From Streptomyces zagrosensis (GTDB lineage: Bacteria; Actinomycetota; Actinomycetes; Streptomycetales; Streptomycetaceae): a stretch of 64,000 nt of DNA. The notes beneath the pieces were generated by a model. The model had not been told where the DNA came from and ran no database searches. It saw only the letters and a list, made by a program, of their open reading frames with translations. This document shows, one piece after another, positions 15,280 through 25,100 of the stretch; position 1 is the first letter of the stretch, and the number at the start of each line of letters is the position of its first letter. Location of the stretch: contig NZ_JACHJL010000012.1 in the NCBI RefSeq assembly GCF_014203645.1, positions 1 to 64,000 on the forward strand, given 5' to 3'. The translations under genes and the position numbers were made by a program.

Positions 15280-16782
15280 ATGCCCGAACGCCGTACCGTC
15301 GCCCTTGTCACTCTTGGCTGCGCCCGTAACGAGGTGGACTCGGAGGAGCTTGCAGGCCGCTTGGCAGCGGATGGCTGGGAGCTCGTCGAGGAAGCCGGCG
15401 AAGCTGATGTCGCCGTCGTCAACACCTGCGGATTCGTCGAGGCCGCAAAGAAAGACTCGGTCGATGCCCTGCTGGAAGCGAACGACCTGAAGGAACACGG
15501 CCGCACCCAGGCCGTCGTCGCGGTCGGCTGCATGGCCGAGAGATACGGCAAAGAGCTGGCCGAAGCGCTGCCGGAGGCCGATGGCGTGCTCGGATTCGAC
15601 GACTACGCCGACATCTCCGACCGGCTGCGCACCATCCTTGCCGGGGGCGTGCACGCCGCGCACACCCCGCGTGATCGGCGCAAGCTACTGCCGATCAGCC
15701 CCGCGGAGCGCCAGGCTGCGGCGGTGGCGCTGCCTGGCCACGGCGACGTGGCGGCCGAGTCGAACGAGGGGCCGCGGGTCGATCTGGCCGACCTACCGGC
15801 GGGTGTCGCCCCCGCGTCCGGGCCGCGGGCACCGCTCCGTCGCCGGTTGGGCACCAGCCCCGTCGCCTCGGTGAAGCTCGCATCCGGCTGCGACCGGCGT
15901 TGCTCCTTTTGCGCCATCCCCTCCTTCCGCGGCTCCTTCATCTCGCGCCGCCCCGCCGATGTGCTCACCGAGACGCGCTGGCTCGCCGAGCAGGGCGTGA
16001 AGGAGATCATGCTGGTCTCCGAGAACAACACCTCCTACGGCAAGGACCTCGGCGACATCCGGCTGCTGGAGACGCTGCTGCCAGAGCTCGCGGCGGTGGA
16101 TGGCATCGAGCGGGTGCGGGTGAGCTACCTCCAGCCCGCCGAGATGCGCCCCGGGCTGATCGACGTGCTCACCTCTACGGAGAACGTCGCGCCCTACTTC
16201 GACCTCTCCTTCCAGCACAGCGCCCCCACGGTGCTGCGCGCCATGCGCAGGTTCGGCGACACCGACCGCTTCTTGGACCTGCTCGGCCAGATTCGGGCCA
16301 AGGCTCCGCAGGCCGGAGCGCGCTCCAACTTCATCGTGGGCTTCCCCGGCGAGAGCGAGTCGGACCTCGCGGAGCTGGAGCGCTTCATCACCGAGGCCCG
16401 ACTGGATGCCATCGGCGTCTTCGGGTACTCCGATGAGGACGGCACCGAGGCGGCCACTTACGGAGACAAACTCGACCCGGAACTGGTCGCCGAGCGCTTG
16501 GAGCGGATCTCCCGGCTCGCCGAGGAGCTCACGACGCAGCGAGCGGAGGAGCGCCTGGGCGAGACCGTACGGGTGCTCGTGGACCGCGTGGACGAGGCCG
16601 ATGGCGTCATAGGGCGCGGAGCGCATCAGGCGCCGGAGACCGACGGGCACACGGTCCTGCTGACCGACCAAGCATTGCTGCCCGGCCGTATGGTCGAGGC
16701 CAAGGTGGTCGCGACGGAGGGCGTGGACCTCGTCGCGGAGCTGGTAGCCGACGAGCAGTATTCCGAGGGGGTGGGCAGATGA
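15280..16782 (+). CDS. rimO: Ribosomal protein S12 methylthiotransferase RimO
   Basis: The 500-residue radical-SAM enzyme adds a methylthio group to an aspartate of ribosomal protein S12. An N-terminal UPF0004 domain has cluster cysteines in LGCARNEVDSE, NTCGFVE and VGCMAERYG. The radical-SAM CxxxCxxC motif is CDRRCSFC (Cys204, 208, 211), and a C-terminal TRAM domain follows. A Pro/Ala-rich insert of about 35 residues precedes the SAM motif. The last four bases overlap the pgsA start (ATGA), indicating translational coupling. A second methylthiotransferase, miaB, lies at 52 kb; this copy is RimO by its LGCARNEVD and VSENNTSYGKD signatures. Confidence 0.95.
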   Translation: MPERRTVALVTLGCARNEVDSEELAGRLAADGWELVEEAGEADVAVVNTCGFVEAAKKDSVDALLEANDLKEHGRTQAVVAVGCMAERYGKELAEALPEADGVLGFDDYADISDRLRTILAGGVHAAHTPRDRRKLLPISPAERQAAAVALPGHGDVAAESNEGPRVDLADLPAGVAPASGPRAPLRRRLGTSPVASVKLASGCDRRCSFCAIPSFRGSFISRRPADVLTETRWLAEQGVKEIMLVSENNTSYGKDLGDIRLLETLLPELAAVDGIERVRVSYLQPAEMRPGLIDVLTSTENVAPYFDLSFQHSAPTVLRAMRRFGDTDRFLDLLGQIRAKAPQAGARSNFIVGFPGESESDLAELERFITEARLDAIGVFGYSDEDGTEAATYGDKLDPELVAERLERISRLAEELTTQRAEERLGETVRVLVDRVDEADGVIGRGAHQAPETDGHTVLLTDQALLPGRMVEAKVVATEGVDLVAELVADEQYSEGVGR

Positions 16783-17495
16783 CCGGAGTCCCGGCCTCCG
16801 CAGCGGGAGGCGCCCGTGCGGCGACGGTGTCCGCCCGGACGGTCGGGCTGTGGAACATCGCCAACATCCTCACCATGATGCGGCTCGTCCTGGTGCCCGG
16901 ATTCGTGCTGTTGATGCTGCATGGCGACGGGTACGACCCGGCCTGGCGCTCCTTCGCCTGGGCGGCGTTCTCGGTGGCGATGATCACCGACCTCTTCGAC
17001 GGCCAGCTCGCCCGGCGCTACAACCTGGTCACCGACTTCGGGAAGATCGCCGACCCGATAGCGGACAAGGCGATCATGGGTACGGCGCTGATCTGTCTGT
17101 CTGTGCTGTCCGACCTGCCTTGGTGGGTCACCGGCGTGATCCTCTTCCGGGAGGTCGGCATCACGCTGATGCGCTTTTGGGTGATCAAGCACGGCGTCAT
17201 TCCGGCCAGCCGCGGCGGCAAGATGAAGACGTTGGCGCAGGGGACGGCGGTGGGGATGTATATCCTCGCGCTGACCGGGCCGCTTGCCACGCTCCGATTC
17301 TGGGTCATGGCGGTGGCCGTACTGCTCACGGTGGTGACCGGCCTGGATTACGTACGCCAGGCCATCGTGTTGCGCAGGGCGGGCATCGCGGCCGAGCGGG
17401 CGCGGCCGACGCCGGACGGGAAGACGGACGTCGAGCCGGACACGCGGCTGGGTTCTGGCTCGGGCACTGACTCGAACAGGGAAACAGTGCGGTGA
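16779..17495 (+). CDS. pgsA: CDP-alcohol phosphatidyltransferase (PgsA)
   Basis: This 238-residue membrane enzyme probably makes phosphatidylglycerophosphate from CDP-diacylglycerol and glycerol-3-phosphate. The family signature D(x)2DG(x)2AR(x)8G(x)3D(x)3D is complete in DLFDGQLARR...DFGKIADPIADK (residues about 70-97). Several hydrophobic helices are present, and a 45-residue charged tail rich in Arg and Thr is extra. The start overlaps the rimO stop. Other CDP-alcohol transferases share the motif, so exact substrate specificity rests on synteny with rimO, cinA and clgR. Confidence 0.92.
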   Translation: MTGVPASAAGGARAATVSARTVGLWNIANILTMMRLVLVPGFVLLMLHGDGYDPAWRSFAWAAFSVAMITDLFDGQLARRYNLVTDFGKIADPIADKAIMGTALICLSVLSDLPWWVTGVILFREVGITLMRFWVIKHGVIPASRGGKMKTLAQGTAVGMYILALTGPLATLRFWVMAVAVLLTVVTGLDYVRQAIVLRRAGIAAERARPTPDGKTDVEPDTRLGSGSGTDSNRETVR

Positions 17496-17592
17496 GCTGA
17501 CGTGTTGGGGGAACACGGGAGGCCGGGAGAGGCTCGGTAGCCGTGTCGGCGGGGCTTCGTCTGGCCTCGCGGGGGGCGGCGGAAGCACGCTC

Positions 17593-18279
17593 TTGCATGG
17601 TGCGCGGGAGATCGGTGGGGTGATGGTGGCGAACAATGCGCAGGGGGCAGGCGAGGTTCTCGGCACGGACGGCTCCACGGCGGTAGCCGGGCCCGCAGTG
17701 CCCGATGGTGCCTCGATGCCCGAAGACCGCTCGCTGTCCGATGCAGCGATCGCGGACCGTGCGCGACAGGGGACTCTCGCGGCGGATGTGCTATCGGCGC
17801 TCGGCAGCCGAGGCGAGAGCGTGGCGGTGGCTGAATCGCTCACGGGCGGACTGCTCGCCGCCGCGTTGACCGACGCCCCAGGAGCCTCGCGGTGCTTCCG
17901 CGGTTCGATCACGGCGTACGCCACCGACCTGAAGGCCGGCCTCCTGGGCGTGGCCGAGGCGCTGCTGGCCGAGCGGGGTGCGGTAGACGCCGAGGTCGCG
18001 GCGCAGATGGCACAGGGCGTACGACGGGTCATGGGCACCGACTGGGGAGCCGCCACGACGGGGGTCGCCGGACCAGAGCCGCAGGACGGCCAACCGGTGG
18101 GCACTGTCCACATCGCGGTCGCCGGGCCGGGCGGCGCGGCGGTAACGGCGGAGCTGAAGCTGGCCGGAAGTCGTACCGAGATCCGCGCCCGAAGCGTCAC
18201 ATCCACCCTCGAACTGCTGCAGAGCGAATTGATTGAGAATGCGAGGGCACAGGATACGGAACAGGGTGGGCAGATTTGA
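17593..18279 (+). CDS. cinA: CinA C-terminal family nicotinamide-nucleotide amidohydrolase
   Basis: The product is a stand-alone CinA C-terminal domain (PncC type), which deamidates NMN in pyridine-nucleotide recycling. Conserved boxes are VAVAESLTGGLLAA, FRGSITAYATDLK and TGVAGPEPQDGQPVGTVHIA, at residues about 75-180. The first 55 residues are variable and Ala/Gly-rich. ATG at 17593 is the longest start; an ATG at 17623 (MVANN) after GGTGGGG is also plausible. There is no N-terminal MoaB-like domain, as is normal for actinobacterial short CinA. It lies between pgsA and clgR. Confidence 0.9.
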   Translation: MHGAREIGGVMVANNAQGAGEVLGTDGSTAVAGPAVPDGASMPEDRSLSDAAIADRARQGTLAADVLSALGSRGESVAVAESLTGGLLAAALTDAPGASRCFRGSITAYATDLKAGLLGVAEALLAERGAVDAEVAAQMAQGVRRVMGTDWGAATTGVAGPEPQDGQPVGTVHIAVAGPGGAAVTAELKLAGSRTEIRARSVTSTLELLQSELIENARAQDTEQGGQI

Positions 18280-18388
18280 TGTTTGCAGCCCTGAGTGAAC
18301 ACGCCATCGCCCCCCGCACGGGCGCAGCCCGAGGCGGTACGGTGGGGCGAGAAGGAACCGGATACGCGGTCCGAGGAGGGAGCCAGCG

Positions 18389-18772
18389 ATGATTCTGCTC
18401 CGTCGCCTGCTGGGTGACGTGCTGCGCCGACAGCGTCAGCGCCAGGGCCGGACGCTGCGCGAGGTCTCCTCGTCCGCCCGGGTATCCCTGGGCTATCTCT
18501 CAGAGGTCGAGCGAGGACAGAAGGAAGCGTCCTCCGAACTGCTCTCCGCCATCTGCGATGCCTTGGACGTACGGATGTCCCAGGTGATGCGCGAGGTGAG
18601 CGACGAGTTGGCGCTGGCCGAGCTGGCGCGGTCCGCCGCGGCGAGCGAGCCCGTGCCTGCTCCGATGCGGCCACGCCTGAATTCCGTGTCGGTGACCTCG
18701 GTGACATCCGTCCCCGAGGAACGGGTGACCATCAAGGCGCCTGCCGAGGCCGTGGACGTGGTCGCGGCGTAG
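18389..18772 (+). CDS. clgR: ClgR-type transcriptional regulator of Clp proteases
   Basis: The 127-residue protein has an XRE-type helix-turn-helix (about residues 8-68; LGDVLRRQRQRQGRTLREVS, VSLGYLSEVERGQKEASSEL), typical of ClgR, which activates clp and lon genes. The C-terminus ends VDVVAA. In S. lividans the two terminal alanines of ClgR act as a ClpP degradation signal, so feedback turnover is expected here too. A strong GAGGAGGGAG site precedes the ATG. A perfect 18-bp hairpin follows the gene. Position after pgsA and cinA matches other actinobacteria. Confidence 0.93.
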   Translation: MILLRRLLGDVLRRQRQRQGRTLREVSSSARVSLGYLSEVERGQKEASSELLSAICDALDVRMSQVMREVSDELALAELARSAAASEPVPAPMRPRLNSVSVTSVTSVPEERVTIKAPAEAVDVVAA

Positions 18773-18815
18773 GCGCCCACTTGCCGGCTGTCCGATCAGC
18801 CGCACACATGCTCCA

Positions 18816-18855
18816 CCAGTAAGCCCCGTCCGGGTCGCCGGACGGGGCTTACTGG
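18816..18855. terminator. Strong terminator after clgR
   Basis: A perfect 18-bp inverted repeat (CCAGTAAGCCCCGTCCGG at 18816-18833 with its complement at 18838-18855) surrounds a GTCG tetraloop, 44 bases after the clgR stop. Confidence 0.88.
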
Positions 18856-19170
18856 TATCTCGGGGGTGGAGTGTGGGGTAGGGCGGCTGGGCCGGACGTG
18901 GGCCGCGATGTGGGGGCGCGTTGTGGGGGTGCGTGGGGGTGTGGGGTGGGGACGGCGCTGGGGCTCGGTGTGGGGGCGCGCAGCGTGGTGTGCGCCGATG
19001 TCGCGGGGCTTGGTGTGGGGCGTGGGGCTTGGTGTGCGGAGATGAGTGGAGGTGGGGGCTGGGGGTAGGTGATCGACCTGTTGGTGAGGTGCTTCATTTT
19101 GGCCATATGCCACGTATGACTGGGTACGCGGGAGTATGGGAAAATGAAGAAAGGGACTTATCCGTCAAAC
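18856..19170. other. G-rich, GTGGGG-repeat region before dpsB
   Basis: From about 18863 to 19070 the plus strand is dominated by GTGGGGG and GGGGT words, with many runs of four or five G, so G-quadruplex formation is possible. Open frames through it have no recognisable content. The AT-richer stretch 19078-19170 must hold the dpsB promoter; I could not assign -35 and -10 boxes with confidence. Confidence 0.55.
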
Positions 19171-19181
19171 AGGAGGTATTC

Positions 19182-19661
19182 ATGTCTGTCGTTAAGAGCC
19201 CGCTGCCCGAGGCAGACCGCAAGATCGTCGGTGACGCCCTCCAGGGTGCGTTGGTGGACTTGGTGGATCTGTCTCTGGTGGCCAAGCAGGTGCATTGGAA
19301 CGTAGTCGGGCCCCGGTTCCGTTCCGTCCACTTGCAGCTTGACGATGTGGTGGACACAGCACGCACGCACACTGACACGGTGGCCGAGCGCGCCTCCGCG
19401 ATCGGAGTGTCCCCCGATGGCCGGGCGGAGAGTGTCGCCAAGACGAGCGGCATCGACACCGTCAAGGGCGGCTGGATCAAGGACACGGACGCCGTACAGA
19501 TCCTGGTTACGGCGTTGAACGCGGTCATTAGCCGGATGCGCGAGCGCATCGGGGCGACGGACGAGCCGGACCCGGTAACGCAGGACCTCCTGATCGGCCT
19601 GACCGCCGACCTGGAGAAGCATGCCTGGATGTTCCAGGCGGAGACGGTCTCTGCTGACTGA
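19182..19661 (+). CDS. dpsB: Dps-family DNA-binding ferritin-like protein
   Basis: The 159-residue protein belongs to the Dps group: mini-ferritins that oxidise iron, detoxify peroxide and compact DNA during stress and sporulation. Ferroxidase-site residues are visible in AKQVHWNVVGPRFRSVHLQLDD (positions about 34-55; His and Asp ligands) and in the VVDTARTHTDTVAERASAIG helix. AGGAGG at 19171-19176 fixes the start at 19182; longer frames run into the G-rich repeat. Position after clgR matches the second of three S. coelicolor Dps genes. Confidence 0.92.
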   Translation: MSVVKSPLPEADRKIVGDALQGALVDLVDLSLVAKQVHWNVVGPRFRSVHLQLDDVVDTARTHTDTVAERASAIGVSPDGRAESVAKTSGIDTVKGGWIKDTDAVQILVTALNAVISRMRERIGATDEPDPVTQDLLIGLTADLEKHAWMFQAETVSAD

Positions 19662-20473
19662 GCCGGCTACGTCGCCTTCTGAACTGCGCAGATAAGCGTT
19701 TCGAGCGTGCGTGCCGGGACGTGTGAGCAGAGCTACCCGTTGGCGCGATACGAGAGCGTACGACAGGGCATGGACGGCTTGGCCGGTCCTTGGCAAGGAT
19801 TGCCACCGGGCGGTACCGAGCGGCGGGCCGCGTGATGGCGCGCACCGCAGCGAGTGCGGGAGCCCAGCGAGCGCGGCCAGGTGAACGGCGACTCTGTTGT
19901 TGGTCTGACGTTCGGTGGACGGCGACCTCGGACGGGTGAACGGCGGCCCCGGCCCCGCCGAGAAGCGGTGTCGGGGCCGCCGTGTGTGGTGGTGCGCGGG
20001 ACTGCGGGCCGTGCGCAGGAAGAAGCCGCGGCGCACGGCGCAGAGACGGCGCGGTGAAGGTCTGGGGTTCGGCGAGGGGGCGGCGCGGCGGGGGGAGGCG
20101 ATTCGGCGAGGGGGCGGCGCGGTTGCTTGTTTGGTGGCCGGGAGAAGCCAGCGACCTTCTTGCCCTTCATCAGCGGTGCCCCGTCGCAGAGTGGCGCAGA
20201 GGGGCCTTCAGTGGCGACGGACGGTGACGTGCTGGATACGTTGTGGATGCGGCCGGGGGGTCGCCGGGCGAAACTGAAACGGTGGGCCCCGCGGCCCCGT
20301 GGGTGACACGGGGCACGGTGGCTGGAGCGCGACAGCGGGAAGGTGCTCGGACATGTCAGTTGAGCCGATACGTGCCCTACGGCCCCACTTGCGGACACAT
20401 GTCAAAGGACGGCGACGGATGAGCCGGGGGAGCGGCCGGGGGCGATGGGGGTGCTCTGTAAGTCCGGGGCGTC
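19662..20473. other. 812-bp gap after dpsB
   Basis: No gene is supported. A long hairpin at 19941-19982 is the likely terminator for dpsB. Further on, 20040-20130 is G-rich, and 20288-20322 has a short hairpin with a single ACGGGGCACGG heptamer-like word. Open frames on both strands look like high-GC shadows. Confidence 0.45.
19941..19982. terminator. Hairpin downstream of dpsB
   Basis: CGGCGGCCCCG at 19941-19951 pairs with CGGGGCCGCCG at 19972-19982, and an inner CCGC/GCGG pair shortens the loop. It lies 280 bases after the dpsB stop, so the transcript would have a long 3' tail. Confidence 0.6.
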
Positions 20474-20815
20474 GTGTGGGTGAAGATCAACGTAAGTTCG
20501 GGGAGTGGGCGACGGCCGGCGGTGCCTGAGCCGGCCCGGCTGGCCGTCGTGCTGCTGCTGGGTGGCGCGTGGTGGTGGGCCGCGCTCCGGATGGTCTCCG
20601 AGTCCGCGCAGTCGGGGCCGCTGGAGGGCCTGCTGATCGCGGGTAGCTGGGGGCTCAGCCTGCTGCCTGTGCACTGTGCGCCGTACGCCCGCCGCGCCGG
20701 GACCAGGCGGAGGACGGGACGCAGCACACAGGCGGCGCACCTGGAGCCCCCGCCGCCACCGCCGCCGGCTCCTCCGGGGTGTGGCTGGCCGACCGATGAG
20801 CGGCCTCCGCCTTAG
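20474..20815 (+). CDS. Small membrane protein of unknown function
   Basis: The 113-residue product has a conserved-looking start (MWVKINVSSGSGRRPAVPEP). One or two hydrophobic helices follow (about 22-42, ARLAVVLLLGGAWWWAAL, and about 50-68, GLLIAGSWGLSLLPVHC). The tail is basic, then proline-rich with eight consecutive prolines. I do not recognise the family. It sits between dpsB and the convergent nei gene. Codon positions look like genuine high-GC coding sequence. Confidence 0.55.
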   Translation: MWVKINVSSGSGRRPAVPEPARLAVVLLLGGAWWWAALRMVSESAQSGPLEGLLIAGSWGLSLLPVHCAPYARRAGTRRRTGRSTQAAHLEPPPPPPPAPPGCGWPTDERPPP

Positions 20816-21010
20816 GGAAACGCCATATGTCGCGGTGCGTGCGCCGTGGAAGAGCTGTTGTCGGTGGGCCGGGCTCGGCCCTGCATTGTCTGCTGAGGGC
20901 TACTTCTGCGGCCCCGTTCCCTGCCCCGCACTTCTTGTCCACGAATCCCTGACGCCTTGCTTCGTCGTGGTCTCGCTGGTGCTGGTGCTTCGTTTGCTGG
21001 CGTTTTGTTG

Positions 21011-21889
21011 TTACGGCGCTGACGCGGGGTCGGGCACGGGCCCTGGCTGGCAGTGAGGACACCAGTAGGTCACGCGTGCCTGGGAGCCAGCGGGCTCGCG
21101 AATGCTGCCCTGTTCGGTGATGCGAATGGTGGTGCCGCAGCGTACGCAGGGCCTCCCGGCGCGACCGTAGACCCACAGCTGGTGATTGGGGTGGCGCTCG
21201 GCAGTGGTGACCCGGGTCGAGCGGGTCTTGTTGACCTCCAGCAGCTTCTTGGCCAGCGTCATCAGCCGCTCGCGCTGGGCGGCGCCAAGGTCTGACACCG
21301 GAAGCCAGGGGCTGACGCGAAGGAGGAAGCACAGTTCTGCCTTGTACACATTGCCGATCCCCGCGAGGTTGCGCTGGTCGAGTAGGGCCTCTCCGAGCGG
21401 GCGACGGGGTTCGGCCAGCAGCCGGCGTAGTGCTTCTTCCGGGTCCCAGTCCGGGCCCAGCAGATCGGGGCCGAGGTGACCGGTAACGGTGTGCTCGTCG
21501 GCGGTACGGAGCAGGGCGAGCACGGGCAGTCGGTAGCCTACGGCGGTGCGGTCGGCGACGCCCAGGATGGCCCGGATCTGGTGCCCTGGGCCGCCGCGCC
21601 AGCGTTCTCCGGTGCCGTAGACGTACCAGGCGCCGTCCATCCGCAGATGCGAATGGAGCGTCAGACCGCCCTCAATGCGGGTGAGCAGGTGCTTGCCGCG
21701 CGGGATGACCTCCCGTACCTGGCGACCGGTCAAATCGACTGCGGGCAGGCTGGGACGGCGTCGGCCGCGCGCATCTGGCCGCAGCGTGGCGCCCGTTGGG
21801 GCACGCAGCTCCCAGCGGGTCAGCGGCTTACCTGCCAAGGCGGCGTGCAGGCGCGCTGCGGTGCGCCAGACGGTGTCTCCCTCGGGCAT
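21011..21889 (-). CDS. nei: Fpg/Nei-family DNA glycosylase (endonuclease VIII type)
   Basis: This 292-residue bifunctional DNA glycosylase/AP lyase excises oxidised bases. It begins MPEGDTVWR, giving after Met removal the catalytic Pro1 and Glu2, which fixes the start at 21889; longer frames would bury the catalytic proline. The helix-two-turn-helix is LLDQRNLAGIGNVYKAELCF. The C-terminal zinc finger is complete (CVRCGTTI...YWCPHCQ, four Cys). The gene lies 242 bases downstream of the lhr helicase stop on the same strand, a pairing also seen in mycobacteria, so it probably acts in the same DNA-damage programme. Confidence 0.93.
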   Translation of the reverse strand: MPEGDTVWRTAARLHAALAGKPLTRWELRAPTGATLRPDARGRRRPSLPAVDLTGRQVREVIPRGKHLLTRIEGGLTLHSHLRMDGAWYVYGTGERWRGGPGHQIRAILGVADRTAVGYRLPVLALLRTADEHTVTGHLGPDLLGPDWDPEEALRRLLAEPRRPLGEALLDQRNLAGIGNVYKAELCFLLRVSPWLPVSDLGAAQRERLMTLAKKLLEVNKTRSTRVTTAERHPNHQLWVYGRAGRPCVRCGTTIRITEQGSIREPAGSQARVTYWCPHCQPGPVPDPASAP

Positions 21890-22030
21890 GAGGCCATCAT
21901 GCATGCCGCCGCCGCTCGGCCACGCCTTGTTGACCGGGCCGGCGCCCGGTGCCTGCGCCTGCTCTTGGTCTCGCGACGGTGAGGCAGGGCCCGGACGTCG
22001 GGAGACGGTGCCTTGGCGGCAGCCTCGTTG

Positions 22031-22070
22031 GTGCCTGGTGCCTGGTGCCTGGTGCCTGGTGCCTGGTGCC
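22031..22070. repeat. GTGCCTG heptamer array between lhr and nei
   Basis: There are five perfect GTGCCTG units plus five bases of a sixth. It differs by only two bases from the GTGCCCC heptamer found from 28 to 62 kb, so it is likely a variant of the same repeat type. It lies in the 242-bp space between lhr and nei. Confidence 0.9.
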
Positions 22071-22131
22071 GCTGGCTAGCTGGCCCGGTGTTGGGTGGGC
22101 CGGGGCCGCGGTCTGCGGTGCCGGTGTGGCG

Positions 22132-25100
22132 TCATCGTGGTGAGCGCAGTCGCAGCCCCCGGGGTGTGGCGTGGAAGCCGGCGGCCTCCAGGGTCGCGCC
22201 GAACGGCGAGGACAGCGCGGGCACGCCGTTGATCCGCTCGACCGTGATGGTGCCAAGGGCGCCTGCGCGTGCCGCGGTGGTCAGCGCCTCGACCGCGTGG
22301 GTCAGCCGGAAGTCCTCGGCCTCGGGCGGGCCTGAGCCGGGCCCGTAAGCGGCAGAGGGCGGCGTGGTGCGCTCAGGGGAGGAGGGTTGCGCCTCGGGCG
22401 TGGTGGGCCAGATGAGGAGCGTTTTGCCGCCGCGCTCCATGTAGAGCACCAGAGCGCCGTCGGCCAGGACGACCAGCGAACCCGCCTTGCGGCCCGGCTT
22501 GTGCGTAGCGCCCGCCGGCGGGTCGGGCCAGCCGAGCGCGGCGCCGTACGCGTTGGCGGGGTCGGCCGCGGCCAGCACGATGGCCCGCGACGCGGCATCG
22601 GGGTGGCTGCCGGTGCTCATGGCGCTGCCGGGGCCTGGGGTGAAGGCCGCCGCGCCGAGAGCTACCGCCGAGGTGCGCTCGCGGGCCGTACCGACCGCGC
22701 GCAGCCGGTCCACCGCCCCGTCCATCGCGAACTGCGCGGCTCCCAGCCCCTCCACCACATAGCCACGCCGGGCCTGGCCGCTCTCCTCGAAGACGGACAG
22801 CACGCGGTACGCAGCGGCGAATCCGCCCACCACGCCCTCCGCCGCGACCGCGCCACGCGTCACCACACCATGCCGATCGAGCAGTGTGCTGGCCAGCGCG
22901 TGCGCCCGGTGCGTGGGGTCGGCAGCGCGCTCCGGCAACAGCGACCAGCGCCCTGCCACGGTGGGCGGCCCGCCCAGCGAAGCAGTGGGGCGCGCCGCGC
23001 GCCCGCCGTAGCCCGCGGGGCCCGACAGGGAGCCGTACCGACCGCGGGGGACCGCACGCTTGGCGCGGTGGGCCGTTGCGCCTGCCGTACGTCCCGAGCC
23101 GAGCAGGGAACGCAGCGGGGCGACGGTGTCGTTGGTGATCCGCCCCGACCAGGCCAGGTCCCAAAGGGCGTCGGCGATTTCGGCGTCGCTCCCGGGCGCC
23201 GCCTGGGCGAGCCCAGCGGCCCGCACCTGGTCGGCGATCTGACGGAAGAACAGTCCATAACCGCCAGTCAGGGTGCCCAGTACCGCCTCATGGAGCGGGG
23301 ATAGTTCCAGCGGGCGTGGCTCGGGGAGTAGTAGTGGTGCGGCGTCCGCCAGATACAGCGCGACCCAGCCGTCCTTGCCGGGCAGTGCACCGGCGCCGGC
23401 CCACACCACCTCACCGGCCACGGTGAGCTCGTCGAGCAGCGCGGGGGAGAACTGCGCCACCCGGGACGGCAGAACCAGCTTCTCCAGCGCGGAGGCCGGC
23501 ACGGCGGCGCCCTGCAATTGCTCGATGGCGCGCATCAGGCCGTCCACGCCGCGCAGTCCGGCGCCGCCCAGATGCTGCCACTGTGGCAGGAACGCGGCGA
23601 GCGTAGTGGGCGCGACCGGCTCCAGTTCGTGCCGCAGCGCGGCCAGGGATCGCCGCCGCAGCCTGCGCAGTACCGCAGCGTCGCACCACTCCTGGCCGAT
23701 GCCGGCGGGGTGGAACTCGCCCTGGACCACGCGGTTGTCGGCAGCCAGCCGGTGGAGCGCGCCATCGGTGACGGCCGTGCCGAGGCCGAAGCGGGCGGCG
23801 GCGTCGGCGGAGGTGAACGGCCCGTGCGTACGTGCGTACCGGGCGAGGAGGTCACCCAAGGGGTCTCGCACCGGTTCGGTGAAGGCCTCAGGTACGCCCA
23901 CGGGCAGCGCCGTGCCCAACGCATCCCTGAGCCGCCCCGCGTCCTCGATCGCTGCCCAATGGTGGCGGCCCGCGATCCTTACTCGGATGGCGCGGCGGGC
24001 CGACTCCAGCTCGTGTGCCCACTCGGCTGCCGCTCCGCGCTCCGTCAGTTCCTCTTCGGTGAGCGGGCCAAGGACGCGAAGGGCGTCGGCGACGGCCTCC
24101 GCATCTTTGATCCGGCGGTCGTCGCTGAGCCAGGCCAGTTCGCGCTCCAGCTCCGTCAGCACCTCCGCGTCCAGCAGTTCCCGCAGCTCCGCCTGGCCGA
24201 GCAACTCGGCAAGCAGCCGGGAGTCGAGCGACAGAGCGGCGGCCCTGCGCTCGGCAAGAGGTGAGTCACCCTCGTACAGGAACTGTGCGACGTAGCCGAA
24301 GAGCAGCGAGCGGGCGAATGGCGAGGGTTCGGGCGTGGTCACCTCGACCAGCCGCACCCGGCGCGCCTCGATGTCACCCATCAGCTCGGTCAGCCCCGGC
24401 ACGTCAAACACGTCCTGGAGGCATTCGCGAACGGCCTCCAGGACGATCGGAAACGAGCCGAACTCGCTCGCCACCTGCAACAGTTGCGAGGCGCGCTGAC
24501 GCTGCTGCCACAGCGGGGTGCGCTTGCCGGGGCTGCGCCGGGGCAGCAGCAGCGCACGGGCGGCGCACTCGCGAAAGCGCGCGGCGAAGAGCGCGGAGCC
24601 GCCCACCTCGTCGGTGACCACCTGCGCCACTTCCGCCTGGTCGAAGGCGATGTCCGCCGCGCCGACGGGGGACTGCTCGTTGTCGTAGACGGTGCCACGG
24701 TCGGGCGCCGGCGCAGTGCCGGGGGCCGCCGCGCCTGGTTCGGCGGCGCCCAGCTCCGCTGGCACCGGTACATCGAAGAGGTCGAGGCCCAGGAGGTCGG
24801 CGTCGGGCAGCCGCAGCACGATGCCGTCGTCGGCGTGCATGACCTGGGCGTCCATGCCGTACCGCTCGGACAGCCGGGCGCCCAGGGCCAGCGCCCACGG
24901 GGCGTGCACCTGCGCACCGAAGGGGGAGTGGATGACCACTCGCCAATCGCCCAACTCGTCACGGAACCGTTCGACCACGATCGTCCGGTCGTCCGGAACA
25001 TGCCCGCATGCCGCGCGCTGCTCCTCCAGATAGGCCAGCACGTTGTCGGCAGCCCAGCGATCGAGGCCGGCGGCGGTCAGCCGGGCCCGGGCGGCGTCCG

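Noticed and set aside
16626..18707. A 693-codon minus-strand open frame covering pgsA, cinA and clgR
   Set aside because: It overlaps three recognisable genes on the other strand and encodes Ser/Arg/Pro-rich sequence typical of high-GC shadows.
20858..20879. TTGTCGGTG as another RecA-NDp promoter
   Set aside because: The expected -10 position reads TCGGCC, not TANNNT, and no plus-strand gene follows.
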